Shown here: in pieces, positions 27,904-36,610 of the stretch
How the letters are laid out: the number at the start of each line of letters is the position of its first letter
Position numbering within the stretch: position 1 is the stretch's first letter
Origin: Bradyrhizobium viridifuturi
Lineage (GTDB): Bacteria > Pseudomonadota > Alphaproteobacteria > Rhizobiales > Xanthobacteraceae
Assembly (NCBI RefSeq): GCF_001238275.1
Contig: NZ_LGTB01000016.1
Coordinates: forward strand, 102,489-166,488
Reading direction: 5' to 3'
DNA: 64,000 bases
Translations under genes and position numbers: made by a program
The notes under the pieces: model-generated
The model's input: the letters and a program-made list of their open reading frames with translations, nothing else
What the model was told of the DNA's origin: nothing
Databases searched by the model: none

Positions 27904-29955
27904 ATGCGTTCACGTTCGACCTGCACCGGTGCTGCCATGAGCGGCATTCGTTTCCAGCTGTTGCTGACGCTTGCACTGCTTCTCTGGCCCGCGCTCGCGG
28001 TTTCCGCCCGCGCCGGTGACGTCGAGGACTGCAACGGGCCGCCGTCGGACAAGGCCGAGGCGGCGTGTTCGGGCATCATCAACGATGCCGCGCGCTCCAC
28101 TGAGGAGCGGACCAAGGCGTTCACCGGCCGCGCGCGATTCTACATTGCCCGCAACAAGATCGATCAGGCCTTGAGCGATGCCGATGCGGCGTTGCAGCTA
28201 AACTCGCAATTCGTGCCCGCGCTGATCGCGCACGGCTATCTTCGGCAGCGCAAGGGCAGCCTCGACCAGGCGCGGGCCGATTTCGATCGCGCGATCGAGC
28301 TCGAGCCGAAGAATCCGTTCGGCTTCCTGGCGCGCGGCAATCTGCGTGCCGACCAGCGCGCCTGGGCCGATGCGATCTCCGATTACGGCGAGGCGATCAC
28401 GCTGCGGCAGGATCTTCCCGCGGCCCATGTCGGGCGGGCGCGAGCCTATGTCGAAACCGGGCAGCCCGATGCGGCGCTGGCCGACGCCAACACCGCGATC
28501 GCCGTCAATGCAAGCACGCCGAACGCGTTCTACTGGCGCGGTCAGGCCTATCGTCGCAAGGGAGACATCGATCACGCGATCGAGGATTTCTCGCGCGCCA
28601 TCGCGCAGGCGCCGCAGACCGAGCGCAACGCCTATTTCGCCCGCGCCCAGCTCTACAGCGCCAAGGGCGACTACGTCAGGGCGATCGGCGATTTCGACAA
28701 GCTGCTGACGTTCCTGCCCGACAACAAGGAGATTCAGCAGCAGCGCCAGCAGGCGCTCGCCATGCAGGCTGAATTGGCGAAGTCCGGCGTGGCGCCCGCC
28801 GTGCCCGTGGCGCCGCCGGCGCAACCGCTCGCGCCGGCAACCACCCAATTGCTCGACCAGGCCAGGCTGATGGTGGCTGAGCGCAACTATGCGGGCGCGA
28901 TCACCAATCTCAACAGGGTGCTGACTGGTGATCCCGGCAATGAGGGCGCACTTCGGCTGCGTGCAGTGGCCTATTCGGGGGTCGCCCGGTTCGTAGATGC
29001 GCGCAACGACCTCGACAGCCTGCTCAAGCTCAAGCCGAACGATGCGCCGCTGCTCGCCTTCCGCTCGGTCAACTCGGCGGCGCTTCGACAGTTCGATGCG
29101 GCGATGGCGGATGCCACCCGCGCCATTGCGCTCGATCCGAACAATGCGATGGCCTATCTCGGCCGCGGCCTGATCAAGGCCGGCACCGGCAAGACGCAGG
29201 ATGCCGTCGCCGACTATGACCATTCGATATCGCTGAACGGCAAGGACTCGCTGGCCTTCACCGAGCGCGGGCTCGCCTACATCAATCTCAAGCAGATCGA
29301 CAAGGCATTGCTCGATTTCGACCAGGCGCTGGCGATCACCCCGACCAATCTGCTCGCGAAATCATGGCGCGGGTTGGCGTTGCTGCTCAAGGGGCGCGCC
29401 GACGAGGGGCTGGTCGACATCAACGGCGTGCTGGAGCGAAACCCCAACAACCCCACCGCCCAGCTCGGTCGCGCGCTGGCGATGCTCACATCAGCGCAGT
29501 ACGACCGCGCGGTGCTCGCGATCGATCCGATCGTCGCCAAAATGCCGAATGACCCGTTCCCGCAAGTGCTGCGTGCGCGCGCCTATCTTGGACTGAAGAA
29601 GACCGATGACGCGATGAAGGATCTCAATGCTGTGCTGGCTGCCCGGCCCGATTACCTCGATGCCCTGACGCTGCGCGGCATCGCATGGTCGGCGCAGCGC
29701 GAATACACCAAGGCGGTCGAAGACCTGGATCGGGCCATTGCCCAGAAGGAGACGGTCGAGAACCTGTTCGCCCGCGCCAAGGCGCACGAGGCGCTCAACC
29801 ACACCGACAAGGCGACCGACGACTTCCGCAAGGCGACGCAGCTCGTGCCGTCGAGCGTGTTCGACGTGCTGGCGCAGGCGGAGTCGAAGCGCAAGGTCCA
29901 GGAATTGTCGAAACGGGTGCCGTGCGGCAATGGCCAGAGCGGCACCTGCCTGTGA
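27904..29955 (+). CDS. Exported tetratricopeptide-repeat protein
   Basis: This 683-residue protein is made of many TPR units after a signal peptide (LLLTLALLLWPALAVSARAG). About a dozen 34-residue repeats can be read, in two blocks separated by a Pro/Ala linker near residues 298-315 (PAVPVAPPAQPLAPATT). Typical repeat cores are ALSDADAALQLNSQFVPALI, ADFDRAIELEPKNPFGFLAR and ALLDFDQALAITPTNLLAKS. TPR proteins act as interaction scaffolds; this one is probably periplasmic. A CGAGG site before ATG 27904 supports this start over ATG 27937. Confidence 0.88.
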   Translation: MRSRSTCTGAAMSGIRFQLLLTLALLLWPALAVSARAGDVEDCNGPPSDKAEAACSGIINDAARSTEERTKAFTGRARFYIARNKIDQALSDADAALQLNSQFVPALIAHGYLRQRKGSLDQARADFDRAIELEPKNPFGFLARGNLRADQRAWADAISDYGEAITLRQDLPAAHVGRARAYVETGQPDAALADANTAIAVNASTPNAFYWRGQAYRRKGDIDHAIEDFSRAIAQAPQTERNAYFARAQLYSAKGDYVRAIGDFDKLLTFLPDNKEIQQQRQQALAMQAELAKSGVAPAVPVAPPAQPLAPATTQLLDQARLMVAERNYAGAITNLNRVLTGDPGNEGALRLRAVAYSGVARFVDARNDLDSLLKLKPNDAPLLAFRSVNSAALRQFDAAMADATRAIALDPNNAMAYLGRGLIKAGTGKTQDAVADYDHSISLNGKDSLAFTERGLAYINLKQIDKALLDFDQALAITPTNLLAKSWRGLALLLKGRADEGLVDINGVLERNPNNPTAQLGRALAMLTSAQYDRAVLAIDPIVAKMPNDPFPQVLRARAYLGLKKTDDAMKDLNAVLAARPDYLDALTLRGIAWSAQREYTKAVEDLDRAIAQKETVENLFARAKAHEALNHTDKATDDFRKATQLVPSSVFDVLAQAESKRKVQELSKRVPCGNGQSGTCL

Positions 29956-30154
29956 CGCGGCGACACGGCAGTCGCGCGTCTTTCCAGCGCAATGGATAGA
30001 TGTCGACACGCAATCGATGACGGCTGGAAAAAAATTCGATGCCGTGGCGCGCGGGCACCGTGCCCGCTCCGCCGAACGTCACGCGTGTGATGTTGGATCG
30101 GCCCTCACTCCCGGATGGCGTCCGAGAGTGCGCCGCTCGATCTTGCGCGGAGCG

Positions 30155-30355
30155 CTAGACCTTGAGGTTCTCGGCTGACGTCTTGCCGCGATTCGCGATT
30201 TCTTCGTATTCAACTGACTGGCCCTCGTTGAGGCTCTGAAGACCAGCCTTCTGAACTGCTGAAATATGAACGAAAATGTCCTTGCCGCCCGTTGCGGGCT
30301 GGATGAATCCATAACCCTTGGTCGGGTTGAACCACTTCACTGTACCTTTGGGCAT
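30155..30355 (-). CDS. cspA: Cold-shock protein (CspA family)
   Basis: This 66-residue single OB-fold cold-shock domain binds single-stranded nucleic acid and acts as an RNA chaperone. Both RNP motifs are intact: KGYGFIQP and DIFVHIS. The start MPKGTVKWFNPTKGYGF is the family start; the frame runs upstream into the leader but without homology. The leader upstream (30356-30637, no gene) is relatively AT-rich for this window, as expected for a csp 5' untranslated region, though no riboregulator structure was proven. Confidence 0.95.
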   Translation of the reverse strand: MPKGTVKWFNPTKGYGFIQPATGGKDIFVHISAVQKAGLQSLNEGQSVEYEEIANRGKTSAENLKV

Positions 30356-30637
30356 TCCAGTCGTCTCCGCGGAATCAATCGAAAACAGACCAGCCGGTCC
30401 CCGCACAAACCGGCTTGTCCGTACTGCACAGGATAGCAGTTTGAAAAAAGCTGGGTAGATCAAACCACGGTGTGTTTTTGCCCGGAAACAACCCGTTTTG
30501 CAGGGTTTTGGCGCCGGATTGCCTGTTTCGTGGTCAATTGATGCAGTGCAAAAATCGGGTTTCTCTGACCCGAATTGGATCAATGGTCCCGCGCGCTGCC
30601 TTGTGGCGGGCGCGCGGGGGATCGAGGGACTCCGTCT

Positions 30638-30948
30638 TCAATAGGTCGCGGAGAGATACTCGACGATCTTGCGACGTCGGCCTGGTCGATCGGCGCGCCG
30701 TAGACCTTGATCATCTTGGTCACCTCGGCCTGCCAGAAGTCCTTCTTGAACTTCTCGCCCTGCGGCTGGGTCTTGATGTAGTCCGCCGAGTGGCAGCCGG
30801 AGCAATTGTTCTGCACCACGTCGAGGTTGGGACCCGGCTTGAACGCCGCAGTCTCCTCGGGAAGCGTGTAGTTGACGGGCGCGGCGATCGCAGCGCCGAT
30901 CGAGAGTGCCGCGATCGCGGCGAGGGAGGCAAGCAGCTTGCTGGTCAT
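30638..30948 (-). pseudogene. SorB-like c-type cytochrome, single-base frameshift near the C-terminus
   Basis: This short periplasmic monoheme cytochrome has a signal peptide (MTSKLLASLAAIAALSIGAA) and the heme motif CSGCH. It lies 11 bases downstream of the sulfite-oxidase-type gene, the standard SorAB arrangement in which it accepts electrons from sulfite oxidation. The frame is broken near 30670-30673: the sequence reads ADVARSSS, but restoring one C gives ADVAKIVEYLSATY followed by TGA at 30638-30640, a normal ending for about 103 residues. Without correction, translation runs on to 30580 with an unrelated tail. The heme site is upstream of the lesion. Confidence 0.85.
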
Positions 30949-30959
30949 GATGCTTCTCC

Positions 30960-32159
30960 TCACGCCGCGGTGACGCGCACGGTTTCGACGACGTTGCGGA
31001 GATAGCCTGCCGGATTCCACAACGGGTCCATCGGCTGGGTGTCGCCGGCATTGTTGGTGGCGCGCACCTTCAGCTCCGACGGGCCGGCGGGAAGCGCGAC
31101 CTTCAGCTTCCATTCGCGGAACGCGTATTTGCCGAGGTCCTTGCCGAGCTTCGCCGGTGTCCAGCTCTTGCCGCCGTCGGTCGAGACCACGACCTCCTTG
31201 ATGCCCTTGCCGCCGTCGAAGGCGATGCCGCGCAGCGTGGTGCGGCCGGCCTTCAGCTTGGCGCCGTCGGCAACGCTGGTGACGAACGAGCGCACCGTGA
31301 AGCGGTTGATCGGGATCGTCGCCTTCGGTGCGGTGCCGGGCTCGACCGCGTTGTTGGGCGTATCCGGAATCCGGTAGGCGGACTTCATCCAGAAGCCGTC
31401 GAACACGTTGTCGATCACGGTGATCTCGTTGAGGTGCTTCACCCAATAGGTGCCGTAATAGCCGGGCACCACGAGGCGGAGCGGGAAGCCGTTGAGGAAC
31501 GGCAGGTCCTCGCCGTTCATGCCCCAGGCCAGCATCACCTCGCCGTCGCGCGCATGGTCGATGTCGAGCGCCTTAACGAAATCGGGCGTCGTCTCCATGA
31601 CCGGGCCGTCCATGCCGCCAAAGGTGACCTGCTTGGCGCCGGCCTGCACGCCGGCCATGTCGAGCACGGTCTTCAGCGGCACGCCATGCCAGCGCGCGCA
31701 GCCCATCGCGCCGTTGCCGAGCTGGCCGCCGGCGACGCGCGGATTGAAGAAGCCGCGGCTGTTGCCGGAGCACTGGTTGACGGCGACCAGCTCGACGGGC
31801 TTCAGTTTGCGGACATCCTTCAGCGACAGCTTCAGCGGCTTGTCGACCTTGCCCTTGATCTCGAGCGTGAACTTGTCCGGATCGAGGTCGTAGGGGATGC
31901 CGGCGAGGTGATAGCGGACGAAGAACGCGTTGTTCGGCGTCAGCGGACCGTCGTTGAAGATCGCAAACGGGGTTTCGAGCTGCGGCGGCCGGCTGGTCAG
32001 GCCGATCATCGGGCGCTTCTGCGGGTAGCGGACCAGCGGCCGTTCGCCGTTGCCAATGGGCAGCGTCACGGTGTCGAGGGCGAACGCGCCCCTTGATCCC
32101 AGCCCCGTCACCAAAGCCGCCAACCCGGCGCGCTTCATCAAGTCTCGTCGATCGAGCAT
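30960..32159 (-). CDS. Sulfite oxidase-type molybdopterin enzyme (SorA-like sulfite dehydrogenase)
   Basis: This 399-residue periplasmic enzyme oxidises sulfite to sulfate with a molybdenum cofactor. The N-terminus has a Tat signal (LDRRDLMKRAGLAAL). The Mo-pterin domain includes the cofactor-binding Cys130 in AVNQCSGNSRGFF and the substrate region GNGAMGCARWHGVPL. The C-terminal dimerisation domain (FDGGKGIKEVVVSTDGGKSW) follows. The start at 32159 has a very good GGAGGA 6 bases upstream; an in-frame earlier start lacks one. The partner cytochrome is immediately downstream but frameshifted. The paralogue SoxC is possible, but no Sox genes are near. Confidence 0.93.
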   Translation of the reverse strand: MLDRRDLMKRAGLAALVTGLGSRGAFALDTVTLPIGNGERPLVRYPQKRPMIGLTSRPPQLETPFAIFNDGPLTPNNAFFVRYHLAGIPYDLDPDKFTLEIKGKVDKPLKLSLKDVRKLKPVELVAVNQCSGNSRGFFNPRVAGGQLGNGAMGCARWHGVPLKTVLDMAGVQAGAKQVTFGGMDGPVMETTPDFVKALDIDHARDGEVMLAWGMNGEDLPFLNGFPLRLVVPGYYGTYWVKHLNEITVIDNVFDGFWMKSAYRIPDTPNNAVEPGTAPKATIPINRFTVRSFVTSVADGAKLKAGRTTLRGIAFDGGKGIKEVVVSTDGGKSWTPAKLGKDLGKYAFREWKLKVALPAGPSELKVRATNNAGDTQPMDPLWNPAGYLRNVVETVRVTAA

Positions 32160-32323
32160 TCCGCTTCCTCCGAAGCTGTTCTGTCGTGAGCTGGTCATCA
32201 CCAGGCTCACCCTGCCTTGCGCGCCGTCGCATCATGGAAAGCGCGCGGCGACAAATGTCGCACCTGACGATCCCGAGTCAATTGAGCTTTCGCAGCGCTT
32301 ACCGGCGTTGCGTTGCAATAGCG

Positions 32324-32357
32324 AAAGGCCCCGATCGCATGAGGCGACCGGGGCATT
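32324..32357 (-). terminator. Probable terminator of the small secreted protein gene
   Basis: GCCCCGATCGC (32328-32338) pairs with GCGACCGGGGC (32344-32354), an 11-bp stem with one G-U, flanked by AAA/TTT. On the minus strand it lies 24 bases after the stop of the 32381-32608 gene. Confidence 0.7.
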
Positions 32358-32380
32358 TCGCTTCCAGGTAGTTGGTTCGA

Positions 32381-32608
32381 TCAGTAGCAGACGTTCACGG
32401 TGCGATAGCGATAGCCGTAGGGCGTCATCACCAGGCGGGTGACGTAGCACCCGGAGTCGACGAAGCCGACGGAGATGCCCGGGCCACCCCAGAAGTGATG
32501 GTGGTACGGATGCCAGAAGAACGGCTTGGCGGACGCCGAGGTCGGAGCCAGCGCGGCGGCACCGAGGGTTGCGGCGGTAGCGAGAGCAAGCGTGACTTTG
32601 CGAAGCAT
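32381..32608 (-). CDS. Small secreted protein (75 aa)
   Basis: The product begins with a clear signal peptide (MLRKVTLALATAATLGAAAL, cleavage near SASAK). It continues with an aromatic and His-rich mature part: FFWHPYHHHFWGG, then two Cys (GCYVTRL and NVCY) likely to form a disulfide. It resembles small exported proteins of unknown function frequent in Bradyrhizobium. A GAAGGAG-type ribosome site precedes the ATG and a terminator follows, so it is a single-gene transcript. Confidence 0.85.
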   Translation of the reverse strand: MLRKVTLALATAATLGAAALAPTSASAKPFFWHPYHHHFWGGPGISVGFVDSGCYVTRLVMTPYGYRYRTVNVCY

Positions 32609-32769
32609 GGTCGTCTCCTTCAGATGCGCGTTGAACTCTGTCGCGGCGCGGTTGCAGTGTTACCCATCGCCAGTCAGTCGCATCCGGCACGGGACGCGTT
32701 CGAGCATCGCGGCTGAACGCTCCGCTGGATGTGCGGCAGGTCACATTCGGTGAAGGGGAGATGAACCGA

Positions 32770-34515
32770 TCAGGCCGCGACGGCACGCCGCTCGTCGACC
32801 AGCGCCGACAGCACCCGCGTCGCCTCGACGGTGCGCACGGTCATCGGCTCGTTGCGGCCGCGGATCGCGACCTCCTGCGCGGGCAGGGCATCGTCGGCGA
32901 GGCCGGCTGTGACGCGCACCTCGTCGGAAATGACGGCCTCGCAGGCCAGCGCCTTGGTCATGTCCTGCAGCCGTGCCGCGACGTTGACCGCATCGCCGAG
33001 CGCGGTGAACACCATGTGGTCGCGATAGCCGATATCGCCGACGATCACCTCGCCACCATGGATGCCGATGCCGAAGCGGATCGGCTCGCGCAGATCGTGA
33101 CTGAGGAACTGGTTCAGCTCATCGATATTGGCTGCGATCAGCGCCGCGGCGCGCAGCGCCTGGCGGCAGGCCTCGTGCCGGTCGGAGGAGAGCCCGAACA
33201 GCGCCAGCATGCCGTCGCCGATGAACTGGTTGGGCCGCCCGCCGGCTTCCAGCACCGCTTGCGACACAGCGCCTAGGAAGCGGTTGACGATGAACACGGT
33301 GTCGAACGGCAACCGCTTCTCGGCGAGCTGCGTCGAGCCGCGCATGTCGACGAACATGCTGACGAGATAACGCTCCTGGCCGACCCGCGTCGGATTGCCG
33401 GCATGCGCGTTGGCCGACATCGTGCTCGGCAGGAACAACTGGAAGAAGGTCAGGTCGGAGGTCGGCCGCAACTGGCAGGCCAGCCGGATCGAGGGATCGT
33501 CGGTGCCGACCCGGTGCAGCACGAAGGCCTCGCGCGGCGAAGGTTCGGGCAGGGTGGCGTGATCGCCGATGATGCGGATGCGGCAGGTCGAGCAGCGCGC
33601 ACGGCCGCCGCAGACGCTGGCATGCGGCACGTTGTAGCGCAGGCTCGCTTCCAGCACGCTCAGTCCCCTGGGCACCCGCAGCGTGCGGCCGTTGCCATAG
33701 GACAGTGCGATCATGCCGCCCCGGCGTTCCAGCAGGGTCCGCGCACCGCGCGCGAGCAGCACGAGGCCGAGCAGGCTGAGATAGCCGATCGTCAGGTCGT
33801 CGGTGATCTTCTCGAGCATGGCCCCCTGCGCCGCCGTGCCGAGCTTCTGCACCGACAACTCCTCGCGCCGCCAGTCGGGATCCTGGTAGTCGGCGATCGT
33901 GGCGCGACCGGCCTGGTAGATGCCGAGCATCGCCAGCGTCGGGATCAGCACGGCGGTGGCGAGCAGATAGGGCGCCGCGCGCTTGAAGAACGCGCGCATC
34001 CGCAGCCAGAAATACAGGCCGATACAGCCATGCACCCAGGCGATCACCAGCACCGCCAGCATCGTCCACAGCCGGTTCGGCGCTGCGATGAAGAACGTGT
34101 AGAGCTCCTGCGGATAGAGCTTCTCGTGCCCGTACAGGGTCTGGCCGAGCCGGACGCCGACGACGTGGGCGACGATCAGCATCGGGACGCTGAGGCCGAG
34201 GGTGAGCTGCAGCGGCTCGATCGCCTTCCAGTGGAACTCGCGCCGCTCAAACAGCGCCCAGATGCCGAGCGCGGCGTGCACCAGGCAGGCGGAATAGAAC
34301 ACGACCGCGACCGGCAGGAACTGCCAGAACTCGGTGTGGTAGTGCACCCCGATCGCCATCGCCTCGGTCGAGATGTTGCCGAGCGCATGGTTGAGGAAAT
34401 GGCTGATCAGGTAGGCGAACATGATCGTCCCCGTGACCAGGCGGACCTGCCGCTGGCCGATGCCGCGGGCCATGTTCTGCAGGTGCTCGCGCGAGGGGGA
34501 GGCCATGTGATTCAT
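32770..34515 (-). CDS. Class III adenylate cyclase with SDH-like membrane anchor and 2Fe-2S ferredoxin domain (CyaC-like)
   Basis: This 581-residue fusion has three parts. Residues about 20-270 form six membrane helices with several helix His residues (SHFLNH, ACLVHAALG, IVAHVVG, AWVHGCIG), like diheme-b succinate dehydrogenase anchors. Residues about 275-370 form a plant-type ferredoxin domain with CGGRARCSTC and a later LACQ. Residues about 385-580 form a class III cyclase: FVDMRGST and IGDGMLALFG hold the metal Asp residues, and LGDAVNVAARLQ the transition-state Asn and Arg. Redox-controlled cyclases of this layout are known from rhizobia (CyaC). It probably converts quinone redox state into cAMP. 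ATG 34515 is used because the TTG at 34524 is less likely. Confidence 0.92.
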   Translation of the reverse strand: MNHMASPSREHLQNMARGIGQRQVRLVTGTIMFAYLISHFLNHALGNISTEAMAIGVHYHTEFWQFLPVAVVFYSACLVHAALGIWALFERREFHWKAIEPLQLTLGLSVPMLIVAHVVGVRLGQTLYGHEKLYPQELYTFFIAAPNRLWTMLAVLVIAWVHGCIGLYFWLRMRAFFKRAAPYLLATAVLIPTLAMLGIYQAGRATIADYQDPDWRREELSVQKLGTAAQGAMLEKITDDLTIGYLSLLGLVLLARGARTLLERRGGMIALSYGNGRTLRVPRGLSVLEASLRYNVPHASVCGGRARCSTCRIRIIGDHATLPEPSPREAFVLHRVGTDDPSIRLACQLRPTSDLTFFQLFLPSTMSANAHAGNPTRVGQERYLVSMFVDMRGSTQLAEKRLPFDTVFIVNRFLGAVSQAVLEAGGRPNQFIGDGMLALFGLSSDRHEACRQALRAAALIAANIDELNQFLSHDLREPIRFGIGIHGGEVIVGDIGYRDHMVFTALGDAVNVAARLQDMTKALACEAVISDEVRVTAGLADDALPAQEVAIRGRNEPMTVRTVEATRVLSALVDERRAVAA

Positions 34516-34632
34516 GATCGGCAAGTCTAATGTTTAATTCCCGCGCTGAACACCACCACGGGTCCGGACGCGCCGGGACAGCGAGCCGCGCGGAACGTTG
34601 ACACTCCGTTAAGAGTCGAACAAAAAGCGGCC

Positions 34633-36342
34633 GTGACGATAACCCAAGCCGGACCTGAAGCCGAACCTGGAGCCGATAACATCGGCGTTAAGCCGGCCCG
34701 TTCGCGGGCGCCGGACTGGCGTGGCGTCATCGCCGTGATCGTTGCCATGACCGCGATGCGGCTGGTCTATGCCCATGCGCTCGATCTGCGCACCGATGAG
34801 GCCTATTACTGGACCTGGTCGAAGGAAAACGTGCTGTCCTTCCTCGACCATCCGCCGATGGTCGCCTGGTTCATCCGCTTCGGCACCGCTGTTCTCGGCG
34901 ACACCAATCTCGGCGTCCGCCTCGGTGGTATCGTGGCGATGCTGGTGACCCAGCTCCTGCTCGCCGACATCGTTCGCCGCGTCACGGCCAACAATATCCG
35001 CGCCGTGATGCTGGCGTTGCTGCTGCCGGAGGCCGCGCTCTACTACGGGCTGTTGATGGCCAAGGTCGCGCCGGATACGGCGCTGATCCCGTTTTCGGTG
35101 GCGATGCTGTGGTCGCTGGTGCGGCTCGCGCAGAGCGATGACGGGCGCTGGTGGCTCGCCGCCGGGCTGTTCGCAGGGCTTGCGCTGCTGTCGAAGTTTA
35201 CCGCGATCATGTTCGCGCCGGCGGTGCTCGCCTTTGCGCTGGTGCCGGACTGGCGCTGGCGCTGGCTGCGCAGCCCGTATCCTTACCTTGCCGCGCTGAT
35301 CGCGATCGTCTTGTTCTCGCCGGTGCTGATCTGGAATGCGGGGCATGACTGGGCCTCGTTCCGTTTCCAGGCGGTGCGCGCCACCGTCGAGCGCGATCTG
35401 ACACTGCGCACCCTCGGCGAATTCATCGGCATGCAGTTCGGCCTGGTCGGCTTCGTGCTGCTGCCGGTGACGCTGTTCGCAACAGCGCTGACGGCATGGC
35501 GCGGCTATGCCAGGCGCGAGCCGGTGGCGATCCTGCTGGCGACCGCGGTGCTGGTGCCGTTCATCTACTTCCTCTGGAAGTCGCTGACCTTGCGGGTCGG
35601 CGATACCTGGCCGATGTTCCTGTGGCCGGCCGGCTTTGCGGCGGTCGCTATCAATTTGACGCGGATGCCGTTCGAGGGCTGGTCGACCGGTCTGGTCAAA
35701 TCGACGATCTATTGGGCGCGGACCGCGATCACGACCGGCATCGCCTTCGTCGTCTGCGTGTTCCTCTATTACATGCTCGCGCCGTGGAATCTGATCGGCC
35801 GTACCGATCCGATCGGCACCGAGGCGGGCTACGAATTGGTGGCCGCGCATACCCTGGCGCAGGTCGAGGCCACCGGCGCGACCTGGGTCGCGACCACGGA
35901 CTACCGCACCTATGCGATGCTGCGCTGGATGCTGCGTGGGCGGGTGCCGGTCGTCGAGATCAATGAGCGCGGCCGTTTCCAGGGTTTTGCCGATCCCGGC
36001 ATGAGCATGATCCGGGATCACGTCGGCATCTATGTTGGGCGCGAGCCGGAGAACAATCTGCCGCTGTGGAACGAAACGTCAGCGGTGCGCCAGCCGCTGG
36101 AGCGCGTGACGCGGAGCTGGCGCGGCATGGTGATGGACACCTATTCGCTGGAGAAGATCTCAGGCTGGACCCCCGATCTGTCGCCGCCGCCGGACACCAC
36201 GTTCTTCCGCTGGCGCGTGCTGGCGACGCGTCTTCCTTCTCCTTGCGGGAGAAGGTGGCGCGCATTCGCGCGCCGGATGAGGGGGCTCTCTCCGCAGGTG
36301 AGGTGCGCGTGGATGGATACCCTCACCCAAGCGAGTGGGTGA
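34633..36342 (+). CDS. GT39-type glycosyltransferase membrane protein with repeat-derived tail
   Basis: This polytopic protein (569 residues) resembles ArnT/PMT-type glycosyltransferases that use polyprenyl-phosphate sugars. The acidic catalytic loop LRTDEAYYWTWSKE is after the first helix, followed by HPPMVAWFIR, about ten more membrane helices and a C-terminal periplasmic domain. It starts with GTG at 34633. The last ~38 residues after WRVLATR are Arg-rich, unlike the family, and are encoded by a palindromic repeat (36230-36342), so the natural end was probably close to 36228. The target glycan or lipid is unknown. Confidence 0.87.
   Translation: MTITQAGPEAEPGADNIGVKPARSRAPDWRGVIAVIVAMTAMRLVYAHALDLRTDEAYYWTWSKENVLSFLDHPPMVAWFIRFGTAVLGDTNLGVRLGGIVAMLVTQLLLADIVRRVTANNIRAVMLALLLPEAALYYGLLMAKVAPDTALIPFSVAMLWSLVRLAQSDDGRWWLAAGLFAGLALLSKFTAIMFAPAVLAFALVPDWRWRWLRSPYPYLAALIAIVLFSPVLIWNAGHDWASFRFQAVRATVERDLTLRTLGEFIGMQFGLVGFVLLPVTLFATALTAWRGYARREPVAILLATAVLVPFIYFLWKSLTLRVGDTWPMFLWPAGFAAVAINLTRMPFEGWSTGLVKSTIYWARTAITTGIAFVVCVFLYYMLAPWNLIGRTDPIGTEAGYELVAAHTLAQVEATGATWVATTDYRTYAMLRWMLRGRVPVVEINERGRFQGFADPGMSMIRDHVGIYVGREPENNLPLWNETSAVRQPLERVTRSWRGMVMDTYSLEKISGWTPDLSPPPDTTFFRWRVLATRLPSPCGRRWRAFARRMRGLSPQVRCAWMDTLTQASG
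36230..36342. repeat. Palindromic repeat forming the 3' end of the GT39 gene
   Basis: The stretch holds several inverted units: CTTCTCCTTGCGGGAGAAG, GGCGCGCATTCGCGCGCC and CCTCACCCAAGCGAGTGGGT. These are typical of intergenic palindromes, yet they are in frame with the glycosyltransferase gene and supply its stop. Confidence 0.65.
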
Positions 36343-36421
36343 CGGACCTGTCCCTGGCCTATCCCACGATGGGAGAGAACTCGTCCGCTGGTGGCTCCCT
36401 CACCCGCGCAACACACTCGAT

Positions 36422-36543
36422 GTCGTCCCTGCGAAAGCAGGGACCCATACGCCGCAGCGGATGTTGTGAACGGAGCTCGTCCTTACAGCAACGCGAGATA
36501 ACCAGCATCGGTGGTTATGGGTCCCTGCTTTCGCAGGGACGAC
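36422..36543. repeat. 122-bp inverted-repeat element (MITE-like)
   Basis: Two perfect 28-base inverted arms (36422-36449 and 36516-36543) enclose a 66-base core. Each arm is itself a hairpin, TCCCTGCgaaaGCAGGGA. It holds no gene. It lies just beyond the repeat tail of the GT39 gene, in the 268-base gap before the YcjF-like gene. Confidence 0.85.
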
Positions 36544-36610
36544 AGCTGTGTTTGTCGCGAGACGGTTGATGGTGGCACGGCGCAAACGTGTCTCTGCCGA
36601 CCCTGCGCCG

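Noticed and set aside
36230..36543. CRISPR array
   Set aside because: The repeats are inverted palindromes without regular direct repeats, spacers or cas genes.
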